DNA from: Flavobacterium silvisoli
Lineage (GTDB): Bacteria > Bacteroidota > Bacteroidia > Flavobacteriales > Flavobacteriaceae
Assembly (NCBI RefSeq): GCF_004329815.1
Contig: NZ_SJPE01000005.1
Span: 96,668 to 160,667, forward strand
DNA: 64,000 bases
Reading direction: 5' to 3'
The translations under genes and the position numbers were made by a program. The notes beneath the pieces were generated by a model. It did no database searches and had not been told where the DNA came from. It worked only from the letters and a program-made list of their open reading frames with translations. Of this stretch, positions 1-9,488 are shown in pieces. How positions within the stretch are numbered: the stretch's first letter is position 1; each line of letters starts with the position of its first letter.

Positions 1-826
1 CGGTTTCAATACGAATGTTTTGCAGGTACTCAATCGGTGGAATACCCGTGGCTAATTTAAATCGACGTACCAAATTGCGGCGACTGGCAGGAACATCATG
101 CAAAACTTCATCTAAGCTTTCAATTTTGTCGAAATGCTTCTCGATCTTTTCCTGCACCGAGGATACCAGCGCATCATTATGCGTATAATTAGGACGAAAA
201 GTACCGAAATAACTTTGCTGGTACCGATCCATATCAATCGCAAACAATTTAGCTACCTGAATGGCTATTTGATGCCCGCAGTATTTCTGCACAAGCAAAA
301 TAATCAAATGAAACAAAGAAGTTGACCCACCGCTGGTAAACGTTCGGCTGTCGGCCGTTACTGTTTCATTTGGTTTCAAATGTACTTCGGGGAAGATACG
401 GGCAAAAGCCGGACAGGCGTCTATATGAGTAGTGGCAATCTTTCCGTTTAACAAGCCGGAGGCTCCAAATAAAAATGCCCCCGAACAAAAACTGGCTATT
501 TCAGCTCCGCCCTGATATTGACGCTGTAACCACGGAATGTAGGTGCTGTTTTTTGCTACGGTAGCTTGCATGTCCGAAGTCGTAAATGCAGGAATCAATA
601 TCAAATCCAGTATTCCTTCAACCCCATCTACAGATTGAATGCTGTAGCCGTGAAAAGTAGCATCACCGCTTTCAAGTTGGTCGATTACTTGATACAAGTG
701 AATAGAAAAAGGAGCGTCATGCTTTTGTTGTACAACTAATTTATTCGCGGTTTCCAATACTTCCAGGAGTGCCGCCACACTCAAAAGTTTGTAATCCAAC
801 GGCAACAATAATCCGATGCGTTTCAT
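1..826 (-). CDS. GlxA-like AraC-family transcriptional regulator (3' end cut by window edge)
   Basis: Translating the minus strand from the ATG at 826 gives an open frame to the window edge, so the C-terminus is missing. The first ~165 residues read as a DJ-1/PfpI (class I amidotransferase-like) domain: it opens MKRIGLLLPLDYKLL and has the elbow-like segment ASFCSGAFLFG with a cysteine. The visible end (LDEVLHDVPASRRNLVRRFK, then TGIPPIEYLQ) matches the first helices of an AraC helix-turn-helix. Such GlxA-type proteins usually sense a small molecule and control a neighbouring operon. Here the obvious target is the divergent DoxX/SRPBCC/VOC operon starting at 952, which is inference. The family call is secure; ligand and targets are unknown. 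Confidence 0.85.
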   Translation of the reverse strand, partial: MKRIGLLLPLDYKLLSVAALLEVLETANKLVVQQKHDAPFSIHLYQVIDQLESGDATFHGYSIQSVDGVEGILDLILIPAFTTSDMQATVAKNSTYIPWLQRQYQGGAEIASFCSGAFLFGASGLLNGKIATTHIDACPAFARIFPEVHLKPNETVTADSRTFTSGGSTSLFHLIILLVQKYCGHQIAIQVAKLFAIDMDRYQQSYFGTFRPNYTHNDALVSSVQEKIEKHFDKIESLDEVLHDVPASRRNLVRRFKLATGIPPIEYLQNIRIET

Positions 827-913
827 AATGATGGTTTGTTCAAAAATACTTAATTTGTCCTAAATGCCCCTAAGTTTAACTTCTTTAGTTATCCTCAATA
901 CAAATTTCTGAAT

Positions 914-921
914 TACATTTG
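914..921 (+). promoter_or_regulatory. Bacteroidetes -7 box for the DoxX operon
   Basis: TACATTTG matches the TAnnTTTG -7 consensus of Bacteroidetes sigma-A promoters and lies 30 bases before the DoxX start. No clear -33 TTG is seen at the right distance, so this could be an activator-dependent promoter. Confidence 0.4.
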
Positions 922-951
922 TTTTACTAATCTATTAACAACAAATAACTT

Positions 952-1329
952 ATGAAAAAAGACAAAATCATTTTTTGGATTGCCACCGGTATTCTTTTTC
1001 TTTTTGAAGGCGTCATGCCCGCGCTCACTTCACAAACCGAAATGGCCAAAGAAGGAATTCGACACTTAGGATATCCTGAATATTTTGGAACGGCTTTAGT
1101 GGTATTTAAAATTTTGGGATCGTTGATTTTGGTTATCCCCAAAATGCCCAAAAATGTAAAAGAATGGGCTTATGCCGGTTTCGGATTCGACTTTATTTTT
1201 GCCAGCATCAGCTATACTTGTGTAGAGGGATTTAATTTTTCTGCAGCATTTCCGTTAATTTTCTTGGTTATATTGGTTGTATCATATGTGTATTATCACA
1301 AACTGAATACCCTAGTTGTCGAAAACTAA
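952..1329 (+). CDS. DoxX-like small membrane protein
   Basis: The protein has 125 residues with four hydrophobic segments (about 7-22, 45-62, 70-90 and 96-115), the size and pattern of DoxX-like proteins. Family members are often placed with oxidative or redox functions, but no catalytic residue can be assigned. The start is the ATG 30 bases after a TAnnTTTG box. It is first of four co-oriented genes (this one, a 69-residue protein, an SRPBCC protein and a VOC protein) ending at a terminator near 2550. A GlxA-type regulator is divergent upstream. Function in this organism is unknown. Confidence 0.75.
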   Translation: MKKDKIIFWIATGILFLFEGVMPALTSQTEMAKEGIRHLGYPEYFGTALVVFKILGSLILVIPKMPKNVKEWAYAGFGFDFIFASISYTCVEGFNFSAAFPLIFLVILVVSYVYYHKLNTLVVEN

Positions 1330-1382
1330 ACCGTTAGTCATACTTAACTATCTAAATTAAAGCAAAAAAGAATTTGAATAGT

Positions 1383-1592
1383 ATGATAGAAATATTTAAA
1401 ACAAATGTTCAGGAAAAAAAGCAGGCCACTACTTTGGTAGCACTTTTATCTGATCGGTTTTCCGATTTTTCTATTGGATTTGATTTAGAGGACTGCGACA
1501 AAATACTCCGCGTTGAAGGCCGAAACATCAATCCGTCCGTCATCATAGAAACCATGCAATCACAAGGATATTCTTGTGAAATTTTGATATAA
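1383..1592 (+). CDS. Small conserved-looking hypothetical protein (69 aa)
   Basis: I start it at the ATG at 1383 rather than the in-frame TTG nine bases earlier. The 69-residue protein begins MIEIFKTNVQEKK and has alternating strand and helix character resembling a ferredoxin-like or heavy-metal-associated (HMA) fold, including a final 'IIETMQSQGYSCEIL' segment typical of HMA C-termini. It lacks the CxxC metal motif, so a metallochaperone role is not supported. It lies 53 bases after the DoxX-like gene and 58 before the SRPBCC gene, in the same orientation, so it probably belongs to that operon. Function unknown. Confidence 0.6.
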   Translation: MIEIFKTNVQEKKQATTLVALLSDRFSDFSIGFDLEDCDKILRVEGRNINPSVIIETMQSQGYSCEILI

Positions 1593-1650
1593 ATGAAAAT
1601 ATCTTGCATAAAAAACTCTACATAACCGAAAACAGTAATAAACAAAAAAA

Positions 1651-2055
1651 ATGATAACCGTAAAAACTACCGTAAACGTACCCTTAACAAAAGTATGGGA
1701 ATACTGGACTCAACCCCGGCACATTACACAATGGAACCATGCCTCTGATGATTGGCACACGCCAAAGGCCAGTAATGACCTAAAAGTTGGCGGTACCTTT
1801 TGTGCCACTATGGCCTCTAAAGACGGCTCTATGAGTTTTGATTTTGAATGCACTTACACCACCATAGAAGAATGTGCAGTAATAGAATACATCATGGCGG
1901 ATGGCAGAAAAGTAAACATTACATTTGAAACCACCCCAATGGGTGTAACCGTTACCGAAAGTTTCGATCCCGAAACCCAAAATCCCGAAGACCTGCAACG
2001 CCAGGGTTGGCAGAGCATTTTAGACCATTTTAAAAAATATACCGAAACCAATTAA
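1651..2055 (+). CDS. SRPBCC / AHSA1-family protein
   Basis: The 134-residue protein has the Aha1-C/START-like signature: the opening strand ITVKTTVNVPLTKVWEYWT, then HITQWNHASDDWH, a KVGGTF strand, an F-D-F-E-C strand and a C-terminal helix QGWQSILDHFKKY. These proteins form a helix-grip cavity that binds hydrophobic ligands, and bacterial members are mostly uncharacterised. It is followed after 19 bases by a PhnB-like VOC gene, a pairing common in bacteria. It has no signal peptide, so it is cytoplasmic. The family is clear; the ligand is not. Confidence 0.85.
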   Translation: MITVKTTVNVPLTKVWEYWTQPRHITQWNHASDDWHTPKASNDLKVGGTFCATMASKDGSMSFDFECTYTTIEECAVIEYIMADGRKVNITFETTPMGVTVTESFDPETQNPEDLQRQGWQSILDHFKKYTETN

Positions 2056-2074
2056 TCAATTAAACAATCAACAA

Positions 2075-2512
2075 ATGGCACAAGTAAATCCTTATTTAAT
2101 TTTCAACGGAAATTGCGAAGCAGCATTCCTTTTTTATCAATCTGTTTTTGGTGGAGAGTTCCCCTACATGGGCAAATTCAAAGACATGCCTCAAACGGAC
2201 GGGTGTGGCGAAATTACCGAAGCCGATGCCAACCGCATCATGCACGTTTCACTCCCCATCAGTAAAGAAACCATCTTGATGGGAAGCGACAGCAACCAAC
2301 AAAGTGGCGATGTGACCCTGGGGAACAATTTCCACATATCCATCAATGCGGAGAGCCGCGAAGAAGCCGATCGTTTGTTTAACGGTTTGTCGGCCGGCGG
2401 ACAAGTATACATGCCCATGGACAAAACCTTTTGGGGTGCGTACTTCGGAATGTTTGTCGATAAATTCGGCGTGCATTGGATGGTGAATTTTGATGAAACT
2501 CCACAAAAATAA
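2075..2512 (+). CDS. PhnB-like VOC (glyoxalase/bleomycin-resistance) family protein
   Basis: The 145-residue protein shows the PhnB/DUF-type VOC pattern: VNPYLIFNGNCEAAF with the catalytic-domain opening, 'FYQSVFGGEF', 'IMHVSLPI', and the ending WGAYFGMFVDKFGVHWMVN. The usual family metal ligands are not confidently assignable, as is common in PhnB-like members. It is last in the DoxX-small protein-SRPBCC-VOC group and is followed by a strong hairpin. The precise activity is unknown; a small-molecule binding or detoxification role is inferred from family and neighbours. Confidence 0.85.
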   Translation: MAQVNPYLIFNGNCEAAFLFYQSVFGGEFPYMGKFKDMPQTDGCGEITEADANRIMHVSLPISKETILMGSDSNQQSGDVTLGNNFHISINAESREEADRLFNGLSAGGQVYMPMDKTFWGAYFGMFVDKFGVHWMVNFDETPQK

Positions 2513-2529
2513 TTCCTTAAAAAAACAGA

Positions 2530-2556
2530 AAACCCTGAGAACATCTCAGGGTTTTT
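2530..2556. terminator. Bidirectional terminator between VOC gene and glmM
   Basis: Inverted repeat AAACCCTGAGA / TCTCAGGGTTT with a three-base loop, A-rich on the left and T-rich on the right. It lies between two convergent genes, so it can serve both strands. Confidence 0.85.
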
Positions 2557-2583
2557 ATTTATAACGGTTAAAAACCAAAAAAA

Positions 2584-3972
2584 TTAAATTCCGGCTACTG
2601 CTTTAATTTCATTCACGATGCGTATGGCCAAAGTGTCCGCGGCTTCCTGAGTCGGGGCTTCGGTGTAAATGCGAATAATCGGTTCGGTATTCGATTTGCG
2701 CAAGTGGACCCATTCTGTCGGAAAATCAATTTTCACCCCGTCAATCGTAGAAATGTTTTCGGTTTTATACTTTTCTGTCATCGCCTTTAAAATACCGTCC
2801 ACATCAATTTGCGGCGTGAGCTCAATCTTGTTTTTGCTCATGTAATATTGCGGATACGACGCGCGCAATTCGGCTACGTTCATATTTAAATTGGCCAAAT
2901 GCGTCAGGAACAATGCCACGCCCACCAAACTGTCACGACCGTAATGCAACTCCGGATAAATGATCCCGCCATTGCCTTCGCCCCCAATGATGGCGTTGGT
3001 TGACTTCATTAACTCGACGACATTGACTTCTCCCACCGCACTTGCCTGATAGTTGCCGTGGTGTTTATGGGTAATGTCGCGCAACGCTCTGGAAGACGAC
3101 ATGTTCGAAACCGTATTGCCCGGGGTTTTGCTCAGCACATAATCGGCCACCGCTACCAAAGTGTACTCTTCACCAAACATTTCACCGTCGTTCGAAATGA
3201 AGGCCAAACGGTCTACATCGGGGTCGACTACAATTCCGAAATCCGCCTTTTCTTCGACGACCAATTTACAAATGTCCCCCAAGTGTTCCTTTAGTGGTTC
3301 GGGGTTGTGCGGAAAATGACCATTCGGCTCGCAATATAATTTCACGCACTCCACACCCATTTGTTCCAATAACTTTGGAATGATAATCCCGCCCGAAGAA
3401 TTCACTCCGTCCACGACCACTTTGAATTTTCTTTTGGCAACCGCTTCGGCATCCACCAACGGCAATTCAAGTACTTCGTCAATGTGAATGTCCATGTAAG
3501 CATCGTTAATGGTAATTTCTCCCAGACTGTCCACATCCGAAAAATCAAAGGCTTCGGCTTCGGCTATTTCCAATATTTTGGCTCCGTCGGCTCCGCTCAA
3601 AAATTCTCCTTTGGCATTCAATAATTTCAAGGCATTCCACTGTTTGGGGTTGTGGGAAGCGGTTAATATGATGCCGCCATCGGCTTGTTCTAAAGGCACA
3701 GCTACTTCTACCGTTGGGGTAGTTGACAATCCCAAATCGATTACATCAATCCCGAGTCCGATCAAAGTATTGACGACCAAATTGTGAATCATGGGACCCG
3801 AGATACGGGCATCGCGGCCAATAACCACTTTGAGTTTCTCTTTCTGAAGCGTATTTTTAAGGAAAGTACCGTAAGCGGAAGCAAATTTCACAGCATCTAC
3901 CGGCGTTAAGTTATCGCCCACTTTGCCGCCTATGGTTCCGCGAATTCCTGATATTGATTTGATTAAGGTCAT
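2584..3972 (-). CDS. glmM: Phosphoglucosamine mutase (alpha-D-phosphohexomutase)
   Basis: This 462-residue cytoplasmic enzyme belongs to the alpha-D-phosphohexomutase superfamily. The phosphoserine loop TASHNP is at about residues 104-109, the Mg-binding DPDVDR loop near 250, the sugar-binding GGEGNGG near 330 and the phosphate-binding loop 'RKSNTEPIIRIY' near 430. GlmM converts glucosamine-6-phosphate to glucosamine-1-phosphate for UDP-GlcNAc, peptidoglycan and LPS synthesis. Bacteroidetes normally carry one such copy annotated as GlmM; a phosphomannomutase or phosphoglucomutase specificity cannot be excluded from motifs alone. It is monocistronic and convergent with the VOC gene. Confidence 0.88.
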   Translation of the reverse strand: MTLIKSISGIRGTIGGKVGDNLTPVDAVKFASAYGTFLKNTLQKEKLKVVIGRDARISGPMIHNLVVNTLIGLGIDVIDLGLSTTPTVEVAVPLEQADGGIILTASHNPKQWNALKLLNAKGEFLSGADGAKILEIAEAEAFDFSDVDSLGEITINDAYMDIHIDEVLELPLVDAEAVAKRKFKVVVDGVNSSGGIIIPKLLEQMGVECVKLYCEPNGHFPHNPEPLKEHLGDICKLVVEEKADFGIVVDPDVDRLAFISNDGEMFGEEYTLVAVADYVLSKTPGNTVSNMSSSRALRDITHKHHGNYQASAVGEVNVVELMKSTNAIIGGEGNGGIIYPELHYGRDSLVGVALFLTHLANLNMNVAELRASYPQYYMSKNKIELTPQIDVDGILKAMTEKYKTENISTIDGVKIDFPTEWVHLRKSNTEPIIRIYTEAPTQEAADTLAIRIVNEIKAVAGI

Positions 3973-4058
3973 TGTAAGTATTGGTGTTTTGAATTATGAG
4001 TTACAAATATAAAAGTTACACCGTGGTAAAGTAGTAAAGTCACAAAGTTTTTTTGAGG

Positions 4059-4092
4059 TTTGGGATTTAATTTTGAAACTTTAGTATCTTTG
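4059..4092 (+). promoter_or_regulatory. Bacteroidetes-type promoter for the ACP-phosphodiesterase-like gene
   Basis: TTTG at 4059-4062 and TATCTTTG at 4085-4092 are separated by 22 bases, matching the TTG/TAnnTTTG pattern. The start codon lies 19 bases downstream. Confidence 0.6.
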
Positions 4093-4111
4093 AAAAGAAG
4101 CAACACAAAAC

Positions 4112-4696
4112 ATGAATTTCTTAGCCCACATTTACCTTTCCGGCGAAAACGATTTGGTTAAAATCGGAAACTTCATAGCGGACAGCATTCGCGGACACAG
4201 TTATGAAAAATATGGTGACGATGTGAAGAAAGGCATCCTCCTCCACCGCTCAATAGACAGCTTCACAGACTCCCATCCCGTTTACCGCCAAAGCAAACAT
4301 CGTTTGCATGAAAAATACGGGCATTATTCAGGGGTAATTATGGATATTTTCTACGACCATTTTTTGGCCAAAAACTGGGCGGCCTATTCTGACATCGCTT
4401 TGGCGGATTATTCCGAAAACTTTTATTTTTTGCTGCGCGATCATTACGATATCCTGACCGACAAAGTCAAGGGAATGTTACCGTATATGATTGCCCGTAA
4501 CTGGCTCGTGAGTTATGCCTCTATTGAAGGCCTGCAGATGATCATGTTCCAAATGGATCACCGCACCAAAAACCGGGTAGCCATGCACGAGTCGATTGTA
4601 GAATTGCAGCAGTTTTATATCGAATTTGAAACCGAATTCACGCAGTTTTTTGAAGAATTGCGAAAACATTGCCAACAAAAGTTAGCGGAACTTTAA
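4112..4696 (+). CDS. ACP phosphodiesterase-like protein (DUF479)
   Basis: The 194-residue protein opens MNFLAHIYLSG and has 'IGNFIADSIRG', 'GILLHRSIDSFTDSHP' and 'GVIMDIFYDHFLAKNW', the pattern of acyl-carrier-protein phosphodiesterase (AcpH, DUF479), which removes 4'-phosphopantetheine from holo-ACP. The conserved His/Asp residues in HRSIDSFTD and MDIFYDH are the expected metal ligands of this HD-like fold. Length is close to E. coli AcpH (about 193). It stands alone between glmM (divergent) and a ClC gene. Family assignment is firm; many Bacteroidetes homologues have not been tested for activity. Confidence 0.85.
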   Translation: MNFLAHIYLSGENDLVKIGNFIADSIRGHSYEKYGDDVKKGILLHRSIDSFTDSHPVYRQSKHRLHEKYGHYSGVIMDIFYDHFLAKNWAAYSDIALADYSENFYFLLRDHYDILTDKVKGMLPYMIARNWLVSYASIEGLQMIMFQMDHRTKNRVAMHESIVELQQFYIEFETEFTQFFEELRKHCQQKLAEL

Positions 4697-4743
4697 AATT
4701 GACCATTGTTATTGTATTTTAGCGATTCAAAAGTCACCCCCTG

Positions 4744-6564
4744 ATGCCATCAAATAAAGCTTCCTTTTTTAAAATCATATTCCGAAGTATTTTCAGAAGA
4801 GCCGAGCATTTGGTTTTTCTTTTGAAAGACAAGTTGAGCGAAAGAAACTTTATTTATTTTGCTTGTGTCGTGGTGGCCATTACGTGCTCGTTCGCAGTAA
4901 TTTTGCTGAAGAGTTTTGCACACAATATTTTCCTTTTGGCCAATGACATCAACGTTTTTTTAAAGCTTCCCTACATCAACAGTCTCCTACCTATTGCCGG
5001 GATTTTGTTGACCGTTTTTGTGGTCCGTAATTTTTTGGGCAATCATTTAGAAAAAGGAAGTTCCAAAGTACTTTATGCCGTAGCTAAAAAAGGCGGTATC
5101 CTTCCGAAAAAACAAATGTATGCCCAAATCGTAACCAGTTCCCTTACCGTTGGACTTGGCGGTTCTGCCGGTTTAGAAAGCCCCATTGTAGTTACGGGTG
5201 CCGCTTTTGGCTCTAACTTTGCGCAGAAATACCATTTATCCCAAAAAGACCGAATATTGCTTTTGGCTTGTGGGGTAGCGGCCGGTATTGGTGCTGCATT
5301 CAACGCACCCATAGCCGGAGTATTGTTTGCCATCGAAGTGGTTCTGACCGATATAACCATTTCGGCATTCATCCCAATTATCATCTCCGCGGCCACCGGC
5401 GCCTTGATTTCAACGGTGATTTTGAGTAGAGATACGTTGCTGAATTTCGAACAAACCCTGAAATTTGATTACCACAACACGCCTTATTATATCCTTTTGG
5501 GAATTTTAGCCGGTTTAACGTCTATCTACCACGCGCGGAATTTTCAGAAAGTTGAAAAGTTTTTCGGAAGTTTCAAAAACAAAGGCTACCGAAAAGCACT
5601 TTTCGGGGCATCCATTTTGGCCATTTTAATCTTCTTCTTCCCTACACTCTTTGGGGAAGGATACGAAAGTATCAAAACGTTGGCTTCCAAAAATCCGGGC
5701 GTTTTATTAGACAACACCATGCTTGAGCAATTCAAGAGCAACGAATGGATACTCTTGTTATTTGTGGGCGTAACACTGCTGTTAAAAGCCTTTGCCACCG
5801 GATTAACAATAGGTAGTGGCGGAAACGGAGGAAATTTTGCTCCCTCGCTTTTTGTGGGTTCTTATTTGGGCTTTTTTGTGGCCAAAACGGTCAATCTGTT
5901 AAACTTTACGCATCACTTGCCTATTGCCAATTTTACTATCGTAGGGATGGCCGGAATTCTGAGCGGTTTGTTTCATGCTCCCCTAACAGCTATCTTCCTT
6001 ATTGGCGAAATCACCGGAGGCTACGATTTGATGGTCCCGCTGATGATCGTCTCTTCGGTCAGTTTTGCGGTTTCCAAACAATTTGAGAAACACTCCATGG
6101 ATGTGAAATCACTGGCAGACAAAGGCGATGTATTTACCAGTGATAAAGACAAAAACATCCTGCAAAGCATTGATTTTTACAATTTGGTACAACAAAATTA
6201 CCGAACCCTTTCCTTACAGGATACCACCACTGAAGTAGTTTCTATTTTTGCCACTACCGAACAAAAAATAATCCCGGTACTCGATGAACACAAAGCGCTG
6301 TTGGGCATTATTGATTTTGATGAAGTGAAAGCCTTTATCTTCAATCCGAATACGGTGAAATTCATGACCCTGAGCGAATTCATCAGCCAGCCCAAAGAAT
6401 TCATCCTGTTTGAAGACAAACCCGAAAAAATTATGAAGCTGTTTGAAAGTTCAAAAGCATCTATTTTGCCGGTCGTTCACAAAGGAAAATACTTTGGTTT
6501 TCTCTCGAAAATTGATGTATTGGAGAGCTATCGCCACAAACTCAGAGAAATGGTGATTGATTAA
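4744..6564 (+). CDS. ClC-family chloride channel/transporter with C-terminal CBS domains
   Basis: The 606-residue membrane protein has the ClC signatures GSAGLESP (about 140-147; Glu is the gating position), GIGAAFNAPIAGVLFAIE (about 180) and GSGGNGGNFAPSLFVG (about 360). The last ~140 residues contain two CBS-like halves ('IIPVLDEHKALLGIIDFDEV' and 'ILPVVHKGKYFGFLSKIDV'). At the position of the proton-pathway glutamate of E. coli ClC the sequence reads IEV, with valine, as in channel-type ClCs, while the gating glutamate is present. Chloride conductance is therefore more likely than strict exchange, but this is inferred. It starts 47 bases after the previous gene, with no terminator between. 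Confidence 0.9.
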   Translation: MPSNKASFFKIIFRSIFRRAEHLVFLLKDKLSERNFIYFACVVVAITCSFAVILLKSFAHNIFLLANDINVFLKLPYINSLLPIAGILLTVFVVRNFLGNHLEKGSSKVLYAVAKKGGILPKKQMYAQIVTSSLTVGLGGSAGLESPIVVTGAAFGSNFAQKYHLSQKDRILLLACGVAAGIGAAFNAPIAGVLFAIEVVLTDITISAFIPIIISAATGALISTVILSRDTLLNFEQTLKFDYHNTPYYILLGILAGLTSIYHARNFQKVEKFFGSFKNKGYRKALFGASILAILIFFFPTLFGEGYESIKTLASKNPGVLLDNTMLEQFKSNEWILLLFVGVTLLLKAFATGLTIGSGGNGGNFAPSLFVGSYLGFFVAKTVNLLNFTHHLPIANFTIVGMAGILSGLFHAPLTAIFLIGEITGGYDLMVPLMIVSSVSFAVSKQFEKHSMDVKSLADKGDVFTSDKDKNILQSIDFYNLVQQNYRTLSLQDTTTEVVSIFATTEQKIIPVLDEHKALLGIIDFDEVKAFIFNPNTVKFMTLSEFISQPKEFILFEDKPEKIMKLFESSKASILPVVHKGKYFGFLSKIDVLESYRHKLREMVID

Positions 6565-6618
6565 TCTTTTTTCACCAGAACTTGCCCTCTGGCTGTTTAA
6601 AATTTCTTTCCAAAACAC

Positions 6619-6626
6619 TACCTTTG
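6619..6626 (+). promoter_or_regulatory. -7 box for uvrA
   Basis: TACCTTTG fits TAnnTTTG and ends 17 bases before the uvrA start. A good -33 element is not evident. Confidence 0.45.
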
Positions 6627-6643
6627 CGTTTTGCTAAATTGCT

Positions 6644-9475
6644 ATGCTAGAAACAGAAAACACCATTGAAGTGCTCGGTGCCCGAGTTCATAATCTGAAG
6701 AATATCGACATCACCATTCCGCGCGAAAAACTGGTGGTCATTACCGGTCTTTCGGGTTCGGGAAAATCGTCTTTGGCTTTTGATACCATTTACGCCGAAG
6801 GACAACGCCGGTACATCGAAACTTTCTCAGCTTACGCCCGACAATTCCTAGGCGGCTTGGAACGCCCCGATGTGGATAAGATAGACGGTCTTTCGCCGGT
6901 AATCGCCATTGAACAGAAAACCACCAGCAAAAGTCCGCGTTCTACCGTTGGCACCATCACCGAAATTTACGATTTTCTGCGTTTGCTATTTGCCCGTGGC
7001 GGAGAAGCTTACAGCTACGTCACCGGTGAAAAGATGGTTTCGTATTCGGATGAGCAAATCAAGGATTTGATTACTCAGAATTTCAACGGCAAACGCATCA
7101 ATATTTTAGCTCCGATTATTCGCGCCCGAAAAGGGCATTATGCCGAATTGTTCCAGCAAATTACCAAACAGGGATTTCTGAAAGTTCGTGTAAACGGCGA
7201 AGTACAGGATTTGGTTCCGGGCATGAAACTCGACCGTTACAAAACCCATGACATCGAAATTGTGGTAGACAGAATGGTCGTTGAGCCCAATGAAGACAAC
7301 GAAAAACGCTTGGCAGAAAGCATCAAAACGGCCATGTATCACGGCGAAAACGTGTTGATGATTTTGGATCAGGACAGCAATGAAGTGCGTTATTTCAGCC
7401 GAAATCTGATGTGCCCCACTTCGGGCATATCCTATCAAAACCCAGAACCGAATTTGTTTTCGTTCAATTCGCCCAAAGGGGCTTGTGAGGAATGCAAAGG
7501 TTTGGGCACGGTTCATCAAATCAATCTGAAAAAAATTATTCCCAATCCGAAGCTCTCCATCAAAGCCGGTGGTTTTGCGCCATTGGGCGAATACAAAAGC
7601 TCTTGGATTTTCAAGCAATTGGAAATCATAGGCGAAAAGTTTGGCTTTACAATAACAGACGCCATCGAAAAAATTCCGGCGGAAGCTATGGAGATCATCC
7701 TCAACGGAGGGAAAGAGAAATTTTCGGTAGCCTCCAAAACACTAGGCATCACCAAAGAGTATAAAATTGAATTTGAAGGGATTTCGCATTTCATCAAAAA
7801 CCAATACGACGAAAGCGGCTCCACCTCCATCAAGCGCTGGGCCAAAGAATTTATGGATGAAATAGAATGTCCGGAGTGTCAGGGTTCGCGTTTGAAAAAA
7901 GAAGCTTTGTATTTCCGTATTCATGAGAAAAACATCTTTGATTTATCCACCATGGATATTTCGGATTTATCGGCTTGGTTTGACAAATTAGACGAACATC
8001 TTTCGGATAAGCAAAAAATCATAGCCTCCGAAATTATCAAGGAGATTAAAGACCGTTTGCGATTTTTGGTGAATGTGGGCTTGAATTATTTGTCGATGAA
8101 CCGCAGTTCCAAATCGCTTTCAGGCGGAGAAGCACAACGCATTCGGTTGGCTACACAGATTGGTTCACAATTGGTGGGCGTCTTGTATATTTTGGATGAA
8201 CCGAGTATTGGTTTGCATCAAAGAGACAATGAAAAACTAATTCATTCGCTGGAACAATTGCGCGACATCGGGAATTCGGTTTTGGTGGTGGAGCACGACA
8301 AAGACATGATAGAACGCGCCGATTATGTGATTGACATTGGCCCCAAAGCCGGTAAATATGGCGGCGAAATCATCAGCAAGGGTACCCCGAAGGAACTCCT
8401 AAAAGAAGGAACCATTACTGCGCAATACCTGAACGGTAAAATGCAGATTGAAGTACCCAAAAAACGGCGCACAGGCAACGGTAAATTTTTAAAGTTAACC
8501 GGAGCTACCGGAAATAATTTAAAGAATGTTTCCATCGAATTGCCTTTAGGCCAACTGATTTGCGTAACCGGAGTGTCGGGCAGCGGTAAATCGACTTTGA
8601 TTAACGAAACCCTGTATCCGATACTCAACGAATACTACTTTAACGGCGTCAAAAAACCGCAGCCGTACAAAAAAATTGAAGGCTTGGAGCACATTGATAA
8701 GGTCATCGACATCGACCAAAGTCCGATTGGCAGAACCCCACGTTCGAATCCGGCGACGTATACCGATGTATTTTCGGAAATCAGAAGTTTGTATACGCAA
8801 ACCCCGGAAGCCATGATTCGCGGTTACAAAGCCGGACGTTTCAGTTTCAATGTTTCGGGCGGAAGGTGCGAAACCTGTGAGGGTTCGGGCGTGAGAACTA
8901 TTGAAATGAGTTTCCTCCCCGATGTGTATGTAGAATGTGAAACCTGTCAGGGCAAGCGTTTCAATCGCGAAACATTGGAGATTCGCTACAAAGGCAAATC
9001 GATTTCGGATGTGTTGAACATGACCGTGGATGAGGCGGTGCCTTTCTTTGAAAACATTCCGAAAATTTACCGCAAAGTTAAAACGATACAGGATGTCGGT
9101 TTGGGTTATATTACCTTGGGACAACAAAGCACCACGCTTTCGGGCGGGGAAGCACAACGCATCAAATTGGCTACCGAATTGTCTAAAAAAGACACCGGCA
9201 ATACACTCTATATCATGGACGAACCTACGACCGGGCTTCATTTTGAAGACATACGTGTGTTGATGGATGTGATTAACAAACTGGTGGATAAAGGCAATAC
9301 CATCTTGATTATAGAACACAACATGGACGTGATTAAACTGGCGGATTACATCATTGACATTGGTCCCGAAGGCGGAAAAGGCGGCGGACAGGTCGTGGCG
9401 CAAGGTACACCGGAAGAAATTGTGAAGAATAAAAAAAGCTACACGGCCGAATTTTTGAAAAAAGAATTGTCATAA
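6644..9475 (+). CDS. uvrA: UvrABC excinuclease subunit A
   Basis: The 943-residue protein is full length for UvrA, the damage-sensing ATPase of nucleotide excision repair. Walker A motifs are GLSGSGKSS (about 35-43) and GVSGSGKST (about 642). Both zinc-finger regions are present (CEECKGLG with CPECQGSR, and CETCEGSG with CETCQGKRF), as are two ABC signatures LSGGEAQR and Walker B motifs [12 protein letters not shown] and [12 protein letters not shown]. All catalytic features look intact. It acts in the cytoplasm with UvrB and UvrC, which are not in this window. An acyltransferase gene follows after 13 bases. Confidence 0.97.
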   Translation: MLETENTIEVLGARVHNLKNIDITIPREKLVVITGLSGSGKSSLAFDTIYAEGQRRYIETFSAYARQFLGGLERPDVDKIDGLSPVIAIEQKTTSKSPRSTVGTITEIYDFLRLLFARGGEAYSYVTGEKMVSYSDEQIKDLITQNFNGKRINILAPIIRARKGHYAELFQQITKQGFLKVRVNGEVQDLVPGMKLDRYKTHDIEIVVDRMVVEPNEDNEKRLAESIKTAMYHGENVLMILDQDSNEVRYFSRNLMCPTSGISYQNPEPNLFSFNSPKGACEECKGLGTVHQINLKKIIPNPKLSIKAGGFAPLGEYKSSWIFKQLEIIGEKFGFTITDAIEKIPAEAMEIILNGGKEKFSVASKTLGITKEYKIEFEGISHFIKNQYDESGSTSIKRWAKEFMDEIECPECQGSRLKKEALYFRIHEKNIFDLSTMDISDLSAWFDKLDEHLSDKQKIIASEIIKEIKDRLRFLVNVGLNYLSMNRSSKSLSGGEAQRIRLATQIGSQLVGVLYILDEPSIGLHQRDNEKLIHSLEQLRDIGNSVLVVEHDKDMIERADYVIDIGPKAGKYGGEIISKGTPKELLKEGTITAQYLNGKMQIEVPKKRRTGNGKFLKLTGATGNNLKNVSIELPLGQLICVTGVSGSGKSTLINETLYPILNEYYFNGVKKPQPYKKIEGLEHIDKVIDIDQSPIGRTPRSNPATYTDVFSEIRSLYTQTPEAMIRGYKAGRFSFNVSGGRCETCEGSGVRTIEMSFLPDVYVECETCQGKRFNRETLEIRYKGKSISDVLNMTVDEAVPFFENIPKIYRKVKTIQDVGLGYITLGQQSTTLSGGEAQRIKLATELSKKDTGNTLYIMDEPTTGLHFEDIRVLMDVINKLVDKGNTILIIEHNMDVIKLADYIIDIGPEGGKGGGQVVAQGTPEEIVKNKKSYTAEFLKKELS

Positions 9476-9488
9476 TCTGCAGTCAAAT

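Noticed and set aside
7106..7618. 170-residue open frame antisense to uvrA
   Set aside because: Antisense shadow of uvrA with no family resemblance.
8546..9403. 285-residue open frame antisense to uvrA
   Set aside because: It lies wholly within a well-conserved gene, has a composition typical of an antisense shadow, and shows no recognisable motif.
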